From: JBDXHU01 sp039989475
GTDB lineage: Bacteria > Pseudomonadota > Gammaproteobacteria > Pseudomonadales > Halieaceae
Direction of reading: 5' to 3'
Length of the DNA stretch: 64,000 nucleotides
NCBI GenBank assembly: GCA_039989475.1
Contig: JBDXHU010000009.1
Coordinates: forward strand, 372,001-436,000
Under the pieces are notes generated by a model. It did not search any database and was not told the origin of the DNA. It saw only the letters and a program-made list of their open reading frames with translations. The translations under genes and the position numbers were made by a program. Each line of letters starts with the position of its first letter. The first letter of the stretch is position 1. Shown here in pieces: positions 17,397-26,500 of this stretch.

Positions 17397-18869
17397 TCAA
17401 CCCGCGGTGGTCACCCGCATGACCTCTTCCATACTGGTCTCGCCGCTGAGCACCCGCAAATGCCCATCGCCGAGTATGCCCGGGGCGCGTTCGCGGGCAG
17501 CCCTGGTCATATCCAGCTCGCTGGCGCCCTCATGAATCATGGCGCGCAAGCTGTCGTCTATTTCAATCAGCTCGTAAATACCGGTACGACCGCGATAACC
17601 GGAAAAATTACAGCTCTCACACCCTTTCGGCCGACAGATTTGCTGTTCGCTGCCAGCCTCAAGGCCCAGCCAGGCAGCCTCGGCATCCGTGACCTGGTGT
17701 GCCTCCCTGCATTCCTTGCACAGCAGCCGTACCAGGCGCTGGGCCATTACAGCGAGCAGGCTGGAAGACAAGAGGAAGGATTCAATACCCATATCCTGCA
17801 GACGTGTGATAGCGCCGATGGCGGTATTGGTGTGCAGGGTCGATAACACCAGGTGACCGGTGAGCGAAGCCTGCACCGCAATCTCGGCGGTTTCCAGGTC
17901 GCGGATCTCACCCACCATCACCACGTCGGGGTCCTGTCGCAAAATGGCGCGCAGGCCCCGGGCGAAGGTCATATCGACCTTGGTGTTGACCTGGGTCTGG
18001 CCCACCCCCGGCAACATGTATTCAATCGGATCCTCGATGGTCAGGATATTGCGGGTGGACTCGTTGATATGGGTGAGGCCAGCGTAGAGTGTTGTGGTCT
18101 TACCGGAACCGGTCGGGCCGGTCACCAGGATAATGCCGTGGGCCGTATGCAGGCCGCGCTTGAACCCGCCCAGCACTTGTTCGTTCATCTGCAGCTGATC
18201 GAGTTGCAACTGCCCGGCCTGCTTGTCCAGCAAACGCAGTACCACTCTCTCACCGTGGGCGGAAGGGATGGTAGACATGCGAATATCCACCGCATGACCC
18301 GCCAATTTGACGCTGATCCGACCGTCCTGCGGCACCCGTTTTTCGGCGATATCCAGCTTGGCCATCACCTTTAGACGCGATACCAGCAATGGCGCCAGCA
18401 TGCGTTTCGGCGACAGCACCTCTGACAACACACCGTCGACCCGGTAGCGTATCGAAAGCCTGTCCTCGAAGGTTTCCACGTGTATATCCGATGCCTGCTC
18501 GCGCACGGCCTGTGACAGGATGGCGTTGATCAAGCGGATGATCGGGGCGTCGTCCTCGGCGTCCATAAGATCCCCCATTTCGGGAATCTCGTCGGCCAGC
18601 CGGGTCAGGTCGATATCCGTGCTGAGGTCTTCGGCGACCTGTGATGCCTCATTATTGTCGCGCTGGTAGAGCTGGGTAAGGCGTCGCTGGAAGTCAGTAT
18701 CCGACACCTGTTCCAGGGCAAAAGGTCGCTGCAGGTAGCGGCGCAACTCCGTCAGCAGCGGCACCGATAATGGTGCCCGGTGCAAGATGGTCGGCGCCTC
18801 ACCATCCTGCAACAGAATGCCGTGCTGCTGGGCGAAGGTAAAAGGCAGGGTCGTGGCCAACTCGTCCAT
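17397..18869 (-). CDS. gspE: type II secretion ATPase E
   Basis: Cytoplasmic hexameric ATPase of 490 residues that drives pseudopilus assembly. The N-terminal GspL-binding domain is followed by the ATPase core with Walker A GPTGSGKTTTL (Lys about 257), the Asp box TRNILTIEDPIEY, Walker B VVMVGEIRDLETAEIA and the His box LVLSTLHTNTA. A C-terminal zinc module has two CxxC pairs (CKECREAH and CESCNFSG). The start overlaps the gspD stop by one base (TGATG). Confidence 0.97.
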   Translation of the reverse strand: MDELATTLPFTFAQQHGILLQDGEAPTILHRAPLSVPLLTELRRYLQRPFALEQVSDTDFQRRLTQLYQRDNNEASQVAEDLSTDIDLTRLADEIPEMGDLMDAEDDAPIIRLINAILSQAVREQASDIHVETFEDRLSIRYRVDGVLSEVLSPKRMLAPLLVSRLKVMAKLDIAEKRVPQDGRISVKLAGHAVDIRMSTIPSAHGERVVLRLLDKQAGQLQLDQLQMNEQVLGGFKRGLHTAHGIILVTGPTGSGKTTTLYAGLTHINESTRNILTIEDPIEYMLPGVGQTQVNTKVDMTFARGLRAILRQDPDVVMVGEIRDLETAEIAVQASLTGHLVLSTLHTNTAIGAITRLQDMGIESFLLSSSLLAVMAQRLVRLLCKECREAHQVTDAEAAWLGLEAGSEQQICRPKGCESCNFSGYRGRTGIYELIEIDDSLRAMIHEGASELDMTRAARERAPGILGDGHLRVLSGETSMEEVMRVTTAG

Positions 18870-20944
18870 CAGCCCTCTCCGCCAGCTTCGCCCTCGGCTT
18901 CACTGCCGCCCTCGGCGTCGCTGCCGTCCCGAATTTCCTGCAACTGTTTTATTTGTTCTTGCCACTCCGGCAGGATCGGCACGTCCTCGGCATCCATGAA
19001 CTCGATGCCAGCATCAATACGCATCTGCTGCTGGGCGCGGATATAGCGATACTTCTCCGCGGTGGCGCCGTCCAGGGCAGCGTCGTCACGAATAATGGTG
19101 GGCTTGATAAAGATCAGCAGGTTGGAATGGATCAGGTTGGCCGCGTTCTGGCGAAACAGGCGCCCCAGCCAGGGTATATCACCCAGGAAGGGTATCTTCT
19201 GCTCCGCGTCCTGCAGGTCTTCCTTAATCAGGCCACCCAGCACCACGGTGCGGCCGTCGCCGGCCATCACCTTGGTTTCTACCTTGCGCTCGTTGGTGAT
19301 GATGTCAGAGGCCAGCAGCGATGCGGCCACACCACCGCCGGTGAGGCTGGATACTTCCTGGGAAATATCCAGCTGCACCGTGTCGCCCTCGTTCACGTGG
19401 GGCGTCACGGTCAGGGTAATCCCTACATTTTCGCGCTCAATAGTCTGGAAGGGGTTGCCGGGGGACGAGGTGCCACCCGTATTGGTATAAGAGCCGGTCA
19501 CAAAGGGTACTTGCTGGCCCACGGTAATATAGGCTTCCTGGTTATCCAGGGTCAGCAGACTGGGCGTGGACAGGATATTGGCGTTGGTCGTAGAGCTCAG
19601 TGCACTGAGGATTACCGCAATATCGAGGTTATCATCCAGCTGCCCCCAACCCAGCGAAAGCCCCGGGGTATTGGCCAGGGCGGACAGTAAACCCTCGCGA
19701 TCGAATTCATTCAGTTCGTCGCCACTGTCAGGCTGATCGCCGCCGCCGGGCGGTAGCAAACCATCGGCAATGCCCTGGGCGCGATTATTACCGTCGACAA
19801 TATTGCTACCGAAGGCGCCGCCGGAATCCCGGAACAACCACTGCACACCCAGGTCCTGGCCATCAATGAGCTCCAGCTCGGCGATAATGGCTTCCACCAG
19901 CACCTGGGCGCGACGGATATCAAGACGCTGTATCACCGCCTCCAGCGACTGCATCTCGTCAGCATCGGCGGTAATAATCAGGGCGTTGGTGCCCTCGTCC
20001 GCCTCGATGGTGGCGGTATTTGAACTGCTACTGCGCTTGTTCTTGTCGTCTGGGTCCAGCTTGTTAATGTTCTGCATCACCCGGGTCAGCACTTCCGATA
20101 TCTCGGTGGCCTCGGCGTACTCGAGGTAAATGACCTTTACATTGCCACTCTGCTCCAACGGTGTATCCAGGTGCGCGATCAGCTTGCGCATACGCGCACG
20201 TTCCAACTCGTCACCACTGACCAGCACGCTGTTGGTGCGTTTGTCCGCTACCAGCAATACGTCCGAATCAGTTCCGCCGGCTTGCTTGGCCTCGGTCTTG
20301 GTCAGCTCCAGCAGCATGCGCACCACGTCTTCGGCCACCGCGTAATCAAGATCAACAATTTCGGTTTGCTGCACGGCACTCTCGTCCATGCTCTCGATGA
20401 TGCCGCGAATCCGTTCGATGTTGGCGGCGATATCAGAAATAATAATGGCATTAGAGGGTGCATAGGCGGCCATATGTGCCTGCTGCGGCACCAGGGGCCG
20501 CAACACCGGAATCAACTTGGCGGCGGAAATGTTCTCCAGCCGAATTACCTGGGTGACATATTCATCATTGGGCACGAGTTGTTCGGTTTCCACCCGCACC
20601 GGCGAGGAGCGCGCATCCTTGGACTGGATCACACGCACCACGTTGCCACTACGCACGGCGGTATAGCCATGCACATCCAGTATAGAGAGGAACAGGTCAT
20701 ACAGTTCGGTGCTGGAAACCGGTTTCGAGGAAATGACCCTGACCGTACCCTTAACCTTGGGATCGACCACGATGGTCGTGTCAGTCGCCTCCGCCACGAA
20801 CTTGATCAGCTCCTGGATATCGGTTTCCTTGAGGTTAACAGTCCAGTCCTGGGCGGCGGCGGGAAGCGCTGTCGAACACAGCCACAACAGGGCTATGCAA
20901 AGTACAGGTTGAATCATTGGCCGCTGGGCGATACGAATAGTCAA
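18869..20944 (-). CDS. gspD: type II secretion outer-membrane secretin D
   Basis: Secretin of 691 residues that forms the outer-membrane gate. A signal peptide (about 1-32, ending in AAAQD) is followed by N0-N3 periplasmic domains, recognised by NLKETDIQELIKFVAE, GYTAVRSGNVVRVIQ and repeated IIESMDESAVQQ-type segments, and by the secretin core with VPFVTGSYTNTGG and VVLGGLIKEDLQD. I accept the TTG at 20942-20944 because AGGAAG stands five bases before it; an ATG nine codons in (20917) has only a weak site. The C-terminal tail is acidic and Gly/Glu rich. No pilotin gene is visible nearby. Confidence 0.96.
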   Translation of the reverse strand: MTIRIAQRPMIQPVLCIALLWLCSTALPAAAQDWTVNLKETDIQELIKFVAEATDTTIVVDPKVKGTVRVISSKPVSSTELYDLFLSILDVHGYTAVRSGNVVRVIQSKDARSSPVRVETEQLVPNDEYVTQVIRLENISAAKLIPVLRPLVPQQAHMAAYAPSNAIIISDIAANIERIRGIIESMDESAVQQTEIVDLDYAVAEDVVRMLLELTKTEAKQAGGTDSDVLLVADKRTNSVLVSGDELERARMRKLIAHLDTPLEQSGNVKVIYLEYAEATEISEVLTRVMQNINKLDPDDKNKRSSSSNTATIEADEGTNALIITADADEMQSLEAVIQRLDIRRAQVLVEAIIAELELIDGQDLGVQWLFRDSGGAFGSNIVDGNNRAQGIADGLLPPGGGDQPDSGDELNEFDREGLLSALANTPGLSLGWGQLDDNLDIAVILSALSSTTNANILSTPSLLTLDNQEAYITVGQQVPFVTGSYTNTGGTSSPGNPFQTIERENVGITLTVTPHVNEGDTVQLDISQEVSSLTGGGVAASLLASDIITNERKVETKVMAGDGRTVVLGGLIKEDLQDAEQKIPFLGDIPWLGRLFRQNAANLIHSNLLIFIKPTIIRDDAALDGATAEKYRYIRAQQQMRIDAGIEFMDAEDVPILPEWQEQIKQLQEIRDGSDAEGGSEAEGEAGGEG

Positions 20945-20979
20945 AAAAGCTTCCTGGTTATTTTCCGAGTATGACAGCT

Positions 20980-22071
20980 CTACCGCTGGGTGTCGCCGGA
21001 GCTGGCGCCGCTGGCGGGCTGTTGTGGCAAGTTTTGCGCGCCCGCCGCCTGGGCAGCACCTTCCAGGCCGACCACCAGGGTGACTGCTTCACCGTCGCGC
21101 AGTACCTCGAAGCTGGCCTCGTTGGCATTGCGCATGACCCGGTACAACTCCATTGCCTTGCCGGGGTCGGACAGTTCTATGCCGTTCACGCCGGTGACGA
21201 CATCGTTGGCCTGGAAACCCAGCGCGGCAAACTGGTCACGGTCCTTGCCGGCGCTGACCCGGTAACCCTGCAAGCGCCCGCCCTCACGCACCGCCGCAAT
21301 CTTCACCACCTGGGCCAGGGACTGGGGGTTGCTGTAGAGCCGCCGCCGGTAGGATTCAGCCATTTGGCTTACGTCTCTACGGCCGCGCTTATCCATAGTG
21401 GCCTTGGGCACAGTGGCCACCTTCCGCTCAGGAGTACTGGGCCTGGTCGCTGCCATGCCATTTTCATCGAATAGCAATAACAGCTCATAGCGCCCACCAT
21501 TGTTCAGCACCACCCGGTCAGACATTATCTTGGCCAGCGTGACCTTACCGCTAACCGGCAGTTCATCGCCCACCGCATACTGCTGCTGCTCTCTCTTGGC
21601 CTCGATAATAGCCCTGGCGAGATTTGCATCGCTGGAAGCGACAATGCCCTGCAAGGTCAGGCTGAGACGGGTTTCCTTGGCGTTGTTTTCAATACCGTCC
21701 AGGCCACTGGCATTCAGTGTCTCTTCCGGTGCCGCAACCACCGCTGTCGGTATGCTGGCGGCTGTGCCAAACAGGTTCCAGTCCGCCAGGGCCTGAATAT
21801 CGACCTCGGCCTGGGCAGCCTGCTGACCGGGCTGCAGCAGTGGATTGAGGATATTGCCCGGGACCGGCGCAGGTTCAGGCTGGGGCAGCAGGCTCCAGAC
21901 CAGGCTGGCCAGGGCAAACACCAGCCAGATCGCCGCCAACAGATACAAAGCCTGCCGCACAAGACGCAGGCGCGCGGGATCTGCAAGATCGTGCAGGCCC
22001 GTCGCGAGCACTTGTCCGAGCTGCTGCAGTCTGGCGCCGGAGGAATCCAGCCATTGCGTATCCAATTTCAC
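20980..22071 (-). CDS. gspC: type II secretion system protein C with PDZ domain
   Basis: First gene of the operon, 363 residues. GspC links the inner-membrane platform to GspD and may select substrates. It has one membrane helix (about residues 44-66), a proline-rich linker, the HR domain (NLFGTAASI ... LSLTLQGIVASSD) and a C-terminal PDZ domain with GLQGYRV-like and ALGFQANDVVTGVNGIEL motifs (about 255-345). The start is GTG at 22069-22071, about 25 bases downstream of a consensus -10 hexamer. The gene order C-D-E-F-G-H-I-J-K-L-M-N is the standard one; gspO is absent and presumably supplied by a pilD elsewhere. Confidence 0.93.
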   Translation of the reverse strand: MKLDTQWLDSSGARLQQLGQVLATGLHDLADPARLRLVRQALYLLAAIWLVFALASLVWSLLPQPEPAPVPGNILNPLLQPGQQAAQAEVDIQALADWNLFGTAASIPTAVVAAPEETLNASGLDGIENNAKETRLSLTLQGIVASSDANLARAIIEAKREQQQYAVGDELPVSGKVTLAKIMSDRVVLNNGGRYELLLLFDENGMAATRPSTPERKVATVPKATMDKRGRRDVSQMAESYRRRLYSNPQSLAQVVKIAAVREGGRLQGYRVSAGKDRDQFAALGFQANDVVTGVNGIELSDPGKAMELYRVMRNANEASFEVLRDGEAVTLVVGLEGAAQAAGAQNLPQQPASGASSGDTQR

Positions 22072-22098
22072 TTCCAGGTATTTTCTAACTATGCCGCG

Positions 22099-22104
22099 AT
22101 TATA
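22099..22104 (-). promoter_or_regulatory. probable -10 box for the gsp operon (TATAAT)
   Basis: On the minus strand a perfect TATAAT lies 27 bases before the gspC start. The -35 region at 17 bases (TTTCCT) is weak, which could mean activator dependence. The 195-base gap to the divergent amidohydrolase gene holds no gene. Confidence 0.4.
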
Positions 22105-22207
22105 GGTTTGAGGGGGGCAATAGGAAACCCGCGAGTGTTAAGACATGTAAATCTGTGATCAGTGCCCGCCCCGCCGCCCGGCGCAAAAAATCACGCTATT
22201 TACTCTT

Positions 22208-22236
22208 TTGGTAGTTAGCAAGCCGGGCAGTATACT
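22208..22236 (+). promoter_or_regulatory. probable sigma-70 promoter for the M20 amidohydrolase gene
   Basis: TTGGTA (22208-22213) and TATACT (22231-22236) are separated by 17 bases and match the sigma-70 consensus at four and five of six positions. Transcription would begin about 22243, giving a short leader that includes GGAG before the ATG at 22267. Confidence 0.5.
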
Positions 22237-22266
22237 CGGGCGCGACCACCCTGCTGGAGTTTTGTT

Positions 22267-23724
22267 ATGACATTATCTGGATATCGCCGTGCCGGCCTCT
22301 ATGGCCTGGTATGTGCGTTACTTTTTCCCGGCCTGTTGCTGGCCGATGATCGCAGCGCCGACGAGGTTGCGGCCAGCATCGACGCCGAGGCCAAAACCTG
22401 GGGCGATATGGCCCAGCAAATCTGGGAATGGGCGGAAGTCGGTTACCAGGAACAGCGCAGTAGCCAGCGCTTGCAGCAGGCGCTCAGCAGTGCCGGCTTC
22501 AGCATTGAGAAGTCCGTCGCGGGTATTCCCACCTCTTTTGTCGCCAGTTACGGTTCCGGCCAGCCGGTCATTGCGATTCTCGCAGAATTTGACGCCCTGC
22601 CCGGAGTGTCCCAACAGGCACTGCCGGAGCGGAAGGCCCGTGACGGCGTTAACGCCGGCCACGCCTGCGGCCATCACCTGTTCGGCGTGGGCTCAGTCGC
22701 AGCCGCCATTACGGCCCGGGAGTGGCTGGAAAATACCGGCAGCAAGGGCACCATCCGTCTCTATGGCACCCCCGCCGAGGAAGGCGGTTCCGGCAAGGTC
22801 TACATGGTGCGGGCAGGCCTGTTTGACGACGTGGACACGGTAATTCACTGGCACGCCAGCGACAAGAACAGCGCCCTTCCGGGCACCACCCTGGCCAATC
22901 GCTCGGCCAAGTTCCGCTTCAATGGCAAGGCCGCGCATGCCGCCGCCGCACCGGAACGGGGTCGCTCGGCCCTGGACGGTGTCGAGGCCATGAACCACAT
23001 GATCAACCTGTTGCGTGAACACGTACCCAGTTCCACGCGTATTCACTATGTTATTACCCGCGGCGGCAATGCACCCAACGTGGTGCCGGAATTCGCCGAG
23101 GTGTTTTACTACGTGCGCGCACCCAGCCCGCAGCAATTATTGCCGATCTGGGCCTGGGTAGAAAACGCCGCCCGTGGCGCCGCACTCGGCACCGACACCA
23201 GCGTCGACTGGGAGATCATTCACGGTAACTACAATATCCTGCCCAATGTCACCCTGGCCCGGGTCATGCAGAACAGCCTGGAGACCTATGGTGGTATTGA
23301 ATATGACGCCAACGAAAAACGCTTCGCCCGCAAACTGGTAAAAACCTATAACGGCAAACCCACCCGCGCACTGGGTTCAGAGCAGAACGTGGCCAACTGG
23401 ACTGAAGATATCCAGCGCAGCTCCGGCTCTTCCGATGTCGGCGATGTCAGCTGGATGGCACCCACCGTGGGACTGAATACTGCCACCTGGGTACCCGGCA
23501 CCGCGGCTCACACCTGGCAGGCGGTCGCAGCGGGCGGCACCAGCATTGGCAACAAGGGTATGATCCTCGCGGCCAAGAGCATGGCGCTAACCGCGATTAC
23601 CCTGTTTGAAAACCCGGGCCTGGTGACAGCGGCCAGGGCGGAGTGGCTTGAACAGCGCGGCGATGACTTCGACTACCAGCCCCTGCTCGGGGACCGGGCG
23701 CCACCACTGGACTATCGCCGCTAG
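22267..23724 (+). CDS. exported M20-family amidohydrolase (AbgB-like)
   Basis: Metal-dependent amidase/peptidase of the M20D group, closest in type to p-aminobenzoyl-glutamate hydrolase subunit B. The 485 residues start with a signal peptide (about 1-26, LLFPGLLLADD). Metal-site motifs are NAGHACGHHLFG, GTPAEEGGSGKVYM (catalytic Glu pair) and VIHWHASDKN; the dimerisation domain includes KAAHAAAAPERGRSALDGV. The ATG at 22267 has GGAG eight bases before it. Export to the periplasm differs from cytoplasmic AbgB and suggests a role in trimming amide-linked nutrients outside the cytoplasm; the substrate is unknown. It ends three bases before the convergent fdhD gene. Confidence 0.88.
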   Translation: MTLSGYRRAGLYGLVCALLFPGLLLADDRSADEVAASIDAEAKTWGDMAQQIWEWAEVGYQEQRSSQRLQQALSSAGFSIEKSVAGIPTSFVASYGSGQPVIAILAEFDALPGVSQQALPERKARDGVNAGHACGHHLFGVGSVAAAITAREWLENTGSKGTIRLYGTPAEEGGSGKVYMVRAGLFDDVDTVIHWHASDKNSALPGTTLANRSAKFRFNGKAAHAAAAPERGRSALDGVEAMNHMINLLREHVPSSTRIHYVITRGGNAPNVVPEFAEVFYYVRAPSPQQLLPIWAWVENAARGAALGTDTSVDWEIIHGNYNILPNVTLARVMQNSLETYGGIEYDANEKRFARKLVKTYNGKPTRALGSEQNVANWTEDIQRSSGSSDVGDVSWMAPTVGLNTATWVPGTAAHTWQAVAAGGTSIGNKGMILAAKSMALTAITLFENPGLVTAARAEWLEQRGDDFDYQPLLGDRAPPLDYRR

Positions 23725-23727
23725 GGC

Positions 23728-24612
23728 TCAGGCGTCCACGATCCGCTGTGGGTGCGTAAACAGGGTGGCGCGCTCGCCGCGCACAAACCCGGCCAGGGTC
23801 ACCTCGAAGCGGGTCGCCACCTCGATCGCCAGCGAGGTCGGCGCGCTCACGGCCAACATGATCTCCAGTCCGGCGCGCACCGCTTTCAACACCATTTCCA
23901 GGCTAAGGCGGCTGGATAAGACCACACCACAACCAGCGGTACTGCCCCGCTCCAGCAGCACCTTGCCGATCACCTTGTCCAGGGCATTGTGGCGACCCAG
24001 GTCTTCGGACACCGCCAGGATAGCTCCATCGGCGTCAAAGATGGCCGCCGCGTGAGAACCACCGGTCTGGCGGAATACTTCCTGGCCGTCGCGCATGCCG
24101 GTCATCAGGCCGAGCAAGCGGTCCCGTGGCAGCAACAGCGCCTTGCCCACCGGGTTCAACTGCAGCACATTGTCTTCCAGGATTTCCCGCGGCCCGCAAA
24201 TACCGCAGGAACTATTGACCACTACATCCTTGCGCACCACCTGCACCGCTTCCGGTGAGCGCAGTCGCATCCGCACCACCCGCGGTTCATCCTCGCACAG
24301 GGCGAGACTGACGATGTCTTCAATGCCTGTGATCAGGCCCTCGGAGAGTGCAAAGCCCAGTGCCAGGGCCAGGGTTTCGGGGTTGTCGATTTCTCCGAGA
24401 ACGCCGTCATCCAGGGTATAGGCCTGGGCTTCATCCGCCGGGGCTGTCGGTGTCCACATCAAGGTGTAATAACCGACGCCTTCAACATCCAGGGTCAAGG
24501 CGTCTTCTTCGACCACCTGGCAACGGGACAACTCTGAGCTTGCGTGACTGTCAGCCAGGTAGTGGGCCTGGACTTCGACAACACCGCGGGTAGTCGAGCC
24601 CGGCTTGCTCAT
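23728..24612 (-). CDS. fdhD: formate dehydrogenase accessory sulfurtransferase FdhD
   Basis: FdhD passes sulfur from IscS to the molybdenum cofactor so that formate dehydrogenases become active. The 294 residues carry the redox cysteine motif NSSCGICGPRE, the AHYLADSH-type N-terminal region, and the conserved ALGFALSEGLI, TGGSHAAAIFD and DLGRHNALDKVIG segments. The start shares ATGA with the ubiX stop. No formate dehydrogenase structural gene lies in the window; a target elsewhere in the genome is expected. Confidence 0.95.
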   Translation of the reverse strand: MSKPGSTTRGVVEVQAHYLADSHASSELSRCQVVEEDALTLDVEGVGYYTLMWTPTAPADEAQAYTLDDGVLGEIDNPETLALALGFALSEGLITGIEDIVSLALCEDEPRVVRMRLRSPEAVQVVRKDVVVNSSCGICGPREILEDNVLQLNPVGKALLLPRDRLLGLMTGMRDGQEVFRQTGGSHAAAIFDADGAILAVSEDLGRHNALDKVIGKVLLERGSTAGCGVVLSSRLSLEMVLKAVRAGLEIMLAVSAPTSLAIEVATRFEVTLAGFVRGERATLFTHPQRIVDA

Positions 24613-25193
24613 TGCTGGCGTCGGGATCCGCCCCAGCGACGATAGAGCTCGTGGTCCAGGCCAAACTGGTCGAATGCCCGGCCCACACTGTGATCAACAA
24701 TATCATCGATAGTGCGCGGCTCATGGTAAAACGCTGGCACCGGTGGCAAGATGATCGCGCCACACTCGGCAGCGCGCACCTGCAGCTTCAGGTGTCCCAG
24801 GTGCAGGGGAGTCTCCCGCACCATCAGCAACAACTTGCCCCGCTCCTTCAACACCACGTCCGCCGCTCGCACCATGAGGTTGTCGGCATAGGAATTGGCG
24901 ATACCGGACAGGGTCTTGATACTGCAGGGCAGGACCATCATGCCCTCGGTGCGAAAGGAACCGCTGGCAATGCTGGCGGCGAGGTTGTCCGGGCTGTGGC
25001 ACACATCCGCCAGCGCCTTGACCTCCTCTGCCTGGAATGTGGTCTCTATCGCAATATTCGTCTGCGCTGCCGCGGACAGTATCAAGTGGGTTTCCACGTC
25101 CTCCATGGTCGCCAGGACCTGCAGGGCGCGAACACCGTAAATCACGCCGGAGGCACCGCTGATACCAACAATGATGCGCTTCTTGTCAGCCAT
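24609..25193 (-). CDS. ubiX: flavin prenyltransferase UbiX
   Basis: UbiX makes prenylated FMN, the cofactor of UbiD-type decarboxylases, including the ubiquinone pathway enzyme. The 194 residues show VGISGASGVIYGVRALQVL at the N-terminus (flavin phosphate site), CSIKTLSGIANSYADNL and the late LLMVRETPLHLGHL and PPVPAFYHEP motifs. I start at the ATG 25191-25193, which overlaps the oadB stop as TGATG; an adjacent TTG upstream is not needed. Its place within an oxaloacetate decarboxylase operon is unusual because OadA uses biotin, not prenyl-FMN. Confidence 0.95.
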   Translation of the reverse strand: MADKKRIIVGISGASGVIYGVRALQVLATMEDVETHLILSAAAQTNIAIETTFQAEEVKALADVCHSPDNLAASIASGSFRTEGMMVLPCSIKTLSGIANSYADNLMVRAADVVLKERGKLLLMVRETPLHLGHLKLQVRAAECGAIILPPVPAFYHEPRTIDDIVDHSVGRAFDQFGLDHELYRRWGGSRRQQ

Positions 25194-26497
25194 CAACCAC
25201 CCACCAGGCTAATCATCACACCGGCGGCAACCGCCGAACCGATCACGCCCGCCACGTTGGGACCCATGGCATGCATCAGCAGGTAGTTGTGTGGATTGGC
25301 TTCCAGCCCGATCTTGTTCGACACCCGTGCCGCCATCGGCACGGCAGATACGCCGGCGGAACCTATGAGGGGGTTTATTGGCGTGGAACTAAAGCGGTTC
25401 ATGAGCTTGGCAATCAATACCCCGGAGGCGGTGCCAATGCCAAAGGCCACGATACCGAGGCCGAGAATGCCAAGGGTATTCAAATCCAGGAACTTGTCCG
25501 CGCCCAGTTTAGAGCCGACCGCCAGGCCCAGGAAGATGGTGGTGATATTGATCAGGGAGTGGCGCGCGGTATCGCTGAGGCGATCGACCACCCCACATTC
25601 ATTCATCAGGTTGCCGAAGCAAAACATGCCCAGCAACGGTGCCGCGTCGGGCAACAACATCGCCACCAGTACCAGCAGTAACAGTGGGAACAAGACCTTC
25701 TCGCGCTTGCCCACAGGTCGCAGTTGCACCATCTCGATGCGGCGCTCTTCCTCGGTCGTCAGCGCGCGCATGATCGGCGGCTGGATCAGCGGCACCAGTG
25801 CCATGTAGGAATAGGCGGCGACTGCGATCGCGCCGAGCAGGTCTGGCGCCAGTATGCTGGCGACATAAATCGCGGTGGGACCATCGGCGCCACCAATAAT
25901 ACCGATGGCTGCAGCATCGGACAGGCTGAAGTCCATGATGCCCCAGTGAGACAGGGACACCGCGCCGAGCACGGTGGCGAAAATACCAAACTGGGCGGCG
26001 GCACCCAGGAACAGGGTCTTGGGGTTGGCCAGCAAGGGACCGAAGTCGGTCATGGCCCCCACCCCCATGAAAATCACCAGTGGCGCCACACCGCTGGCGA
26101 TAGCCACATTGTAGAAATTGTAGAGCATGCCGTTTTGAAAGCCGGCGTCGGCCGCCAATTGTTGAATCTGCATGTGCAGGCCGGCGCTGGAGGCACTGTA
26201 GGCGTGGTAGACATCCTCGACCGTCTCATAGCTGAGCAGACCCAGTAGCTGTGCCATTTCGGCCAACAGCGCGGCATCGCCGCCAAAGATGGCTTTTTCC
26301 GCCCCTGAAAGCGCCAGCCCGGCGGCGGGTATGTTGGCGAGAATACCGCCGAAACCAATGGGCACCAGCAGCAGCGGCTCGAAGTTTTTGACGATAGCCA
26401 GGTACAGCAACAGGAAGCAGACGCCAATCATTACCAACTGCCCGACCTGCAGCTGTGCCAGCCCGGAGGAGCTCCACAGGTTGTAAAGGTTCTCCAT
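25193..26497 (-). CDS. oadB: sodium-pumping oxaloacetate decarboxylase, beta subunit
   Basis: Polytopic inner-membrane subunit (434 residues) that decarboxylates the carboxybiotin made by the alpha subunit and uses the energy to export sodium ions. Conserved elements include the GGADGPTAIYVASILAP loop with the sodium-site Asp, FCFGNLMNECGVVDRLSDTA, and NPLIGSAGVSAVPMAARVSNK near the C-terminus. An extra region around residues 75-125 includes GGDAALLAEMAQL and a His/Ser-rich stretch before the next membrane helix. It lies three bases downstream of oadA. Confidence 0.95.
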   Translation of the reverse strand: MENLYNLWSSSGLAQLQVGQLVMIGVCFLLLYLAIVKNFEPLLLVPIGFGGILANIPAAGLALSGAEKAIFGGDAALLAEMAQLLGLLSYETVEDVYHAYSASSAGLHMQIQQLAADAGFQNGMLYNFYNVAIASGVAPLVIFMGVGAMTDFGPLLANPKTLFLGAAAQFGIFATVLGAVSLSHWGIMDFSLSDAAAIGIIGGADGPTAIYVASILAPDLLGAIAVAAYSYMALVPLIQPPIMRALTTEEERRIEMVQLRPVGKREKVLFPLLLLVLVAMLLPDAAPLLGMFCFGNLMNECGVVDRLSDTARHSLINITTIFLGLAVGSKLGADKFLDLNTLGILGLGIVAFGIGTASGVLIAKLMNRFSSTPINPLIGSAGVSAVPMAARVSNKIGLEANPHNYLLMHAMGPNVAGVIGSAVAAGVMISLVGG

Positions 26498-26500
26498 GTC

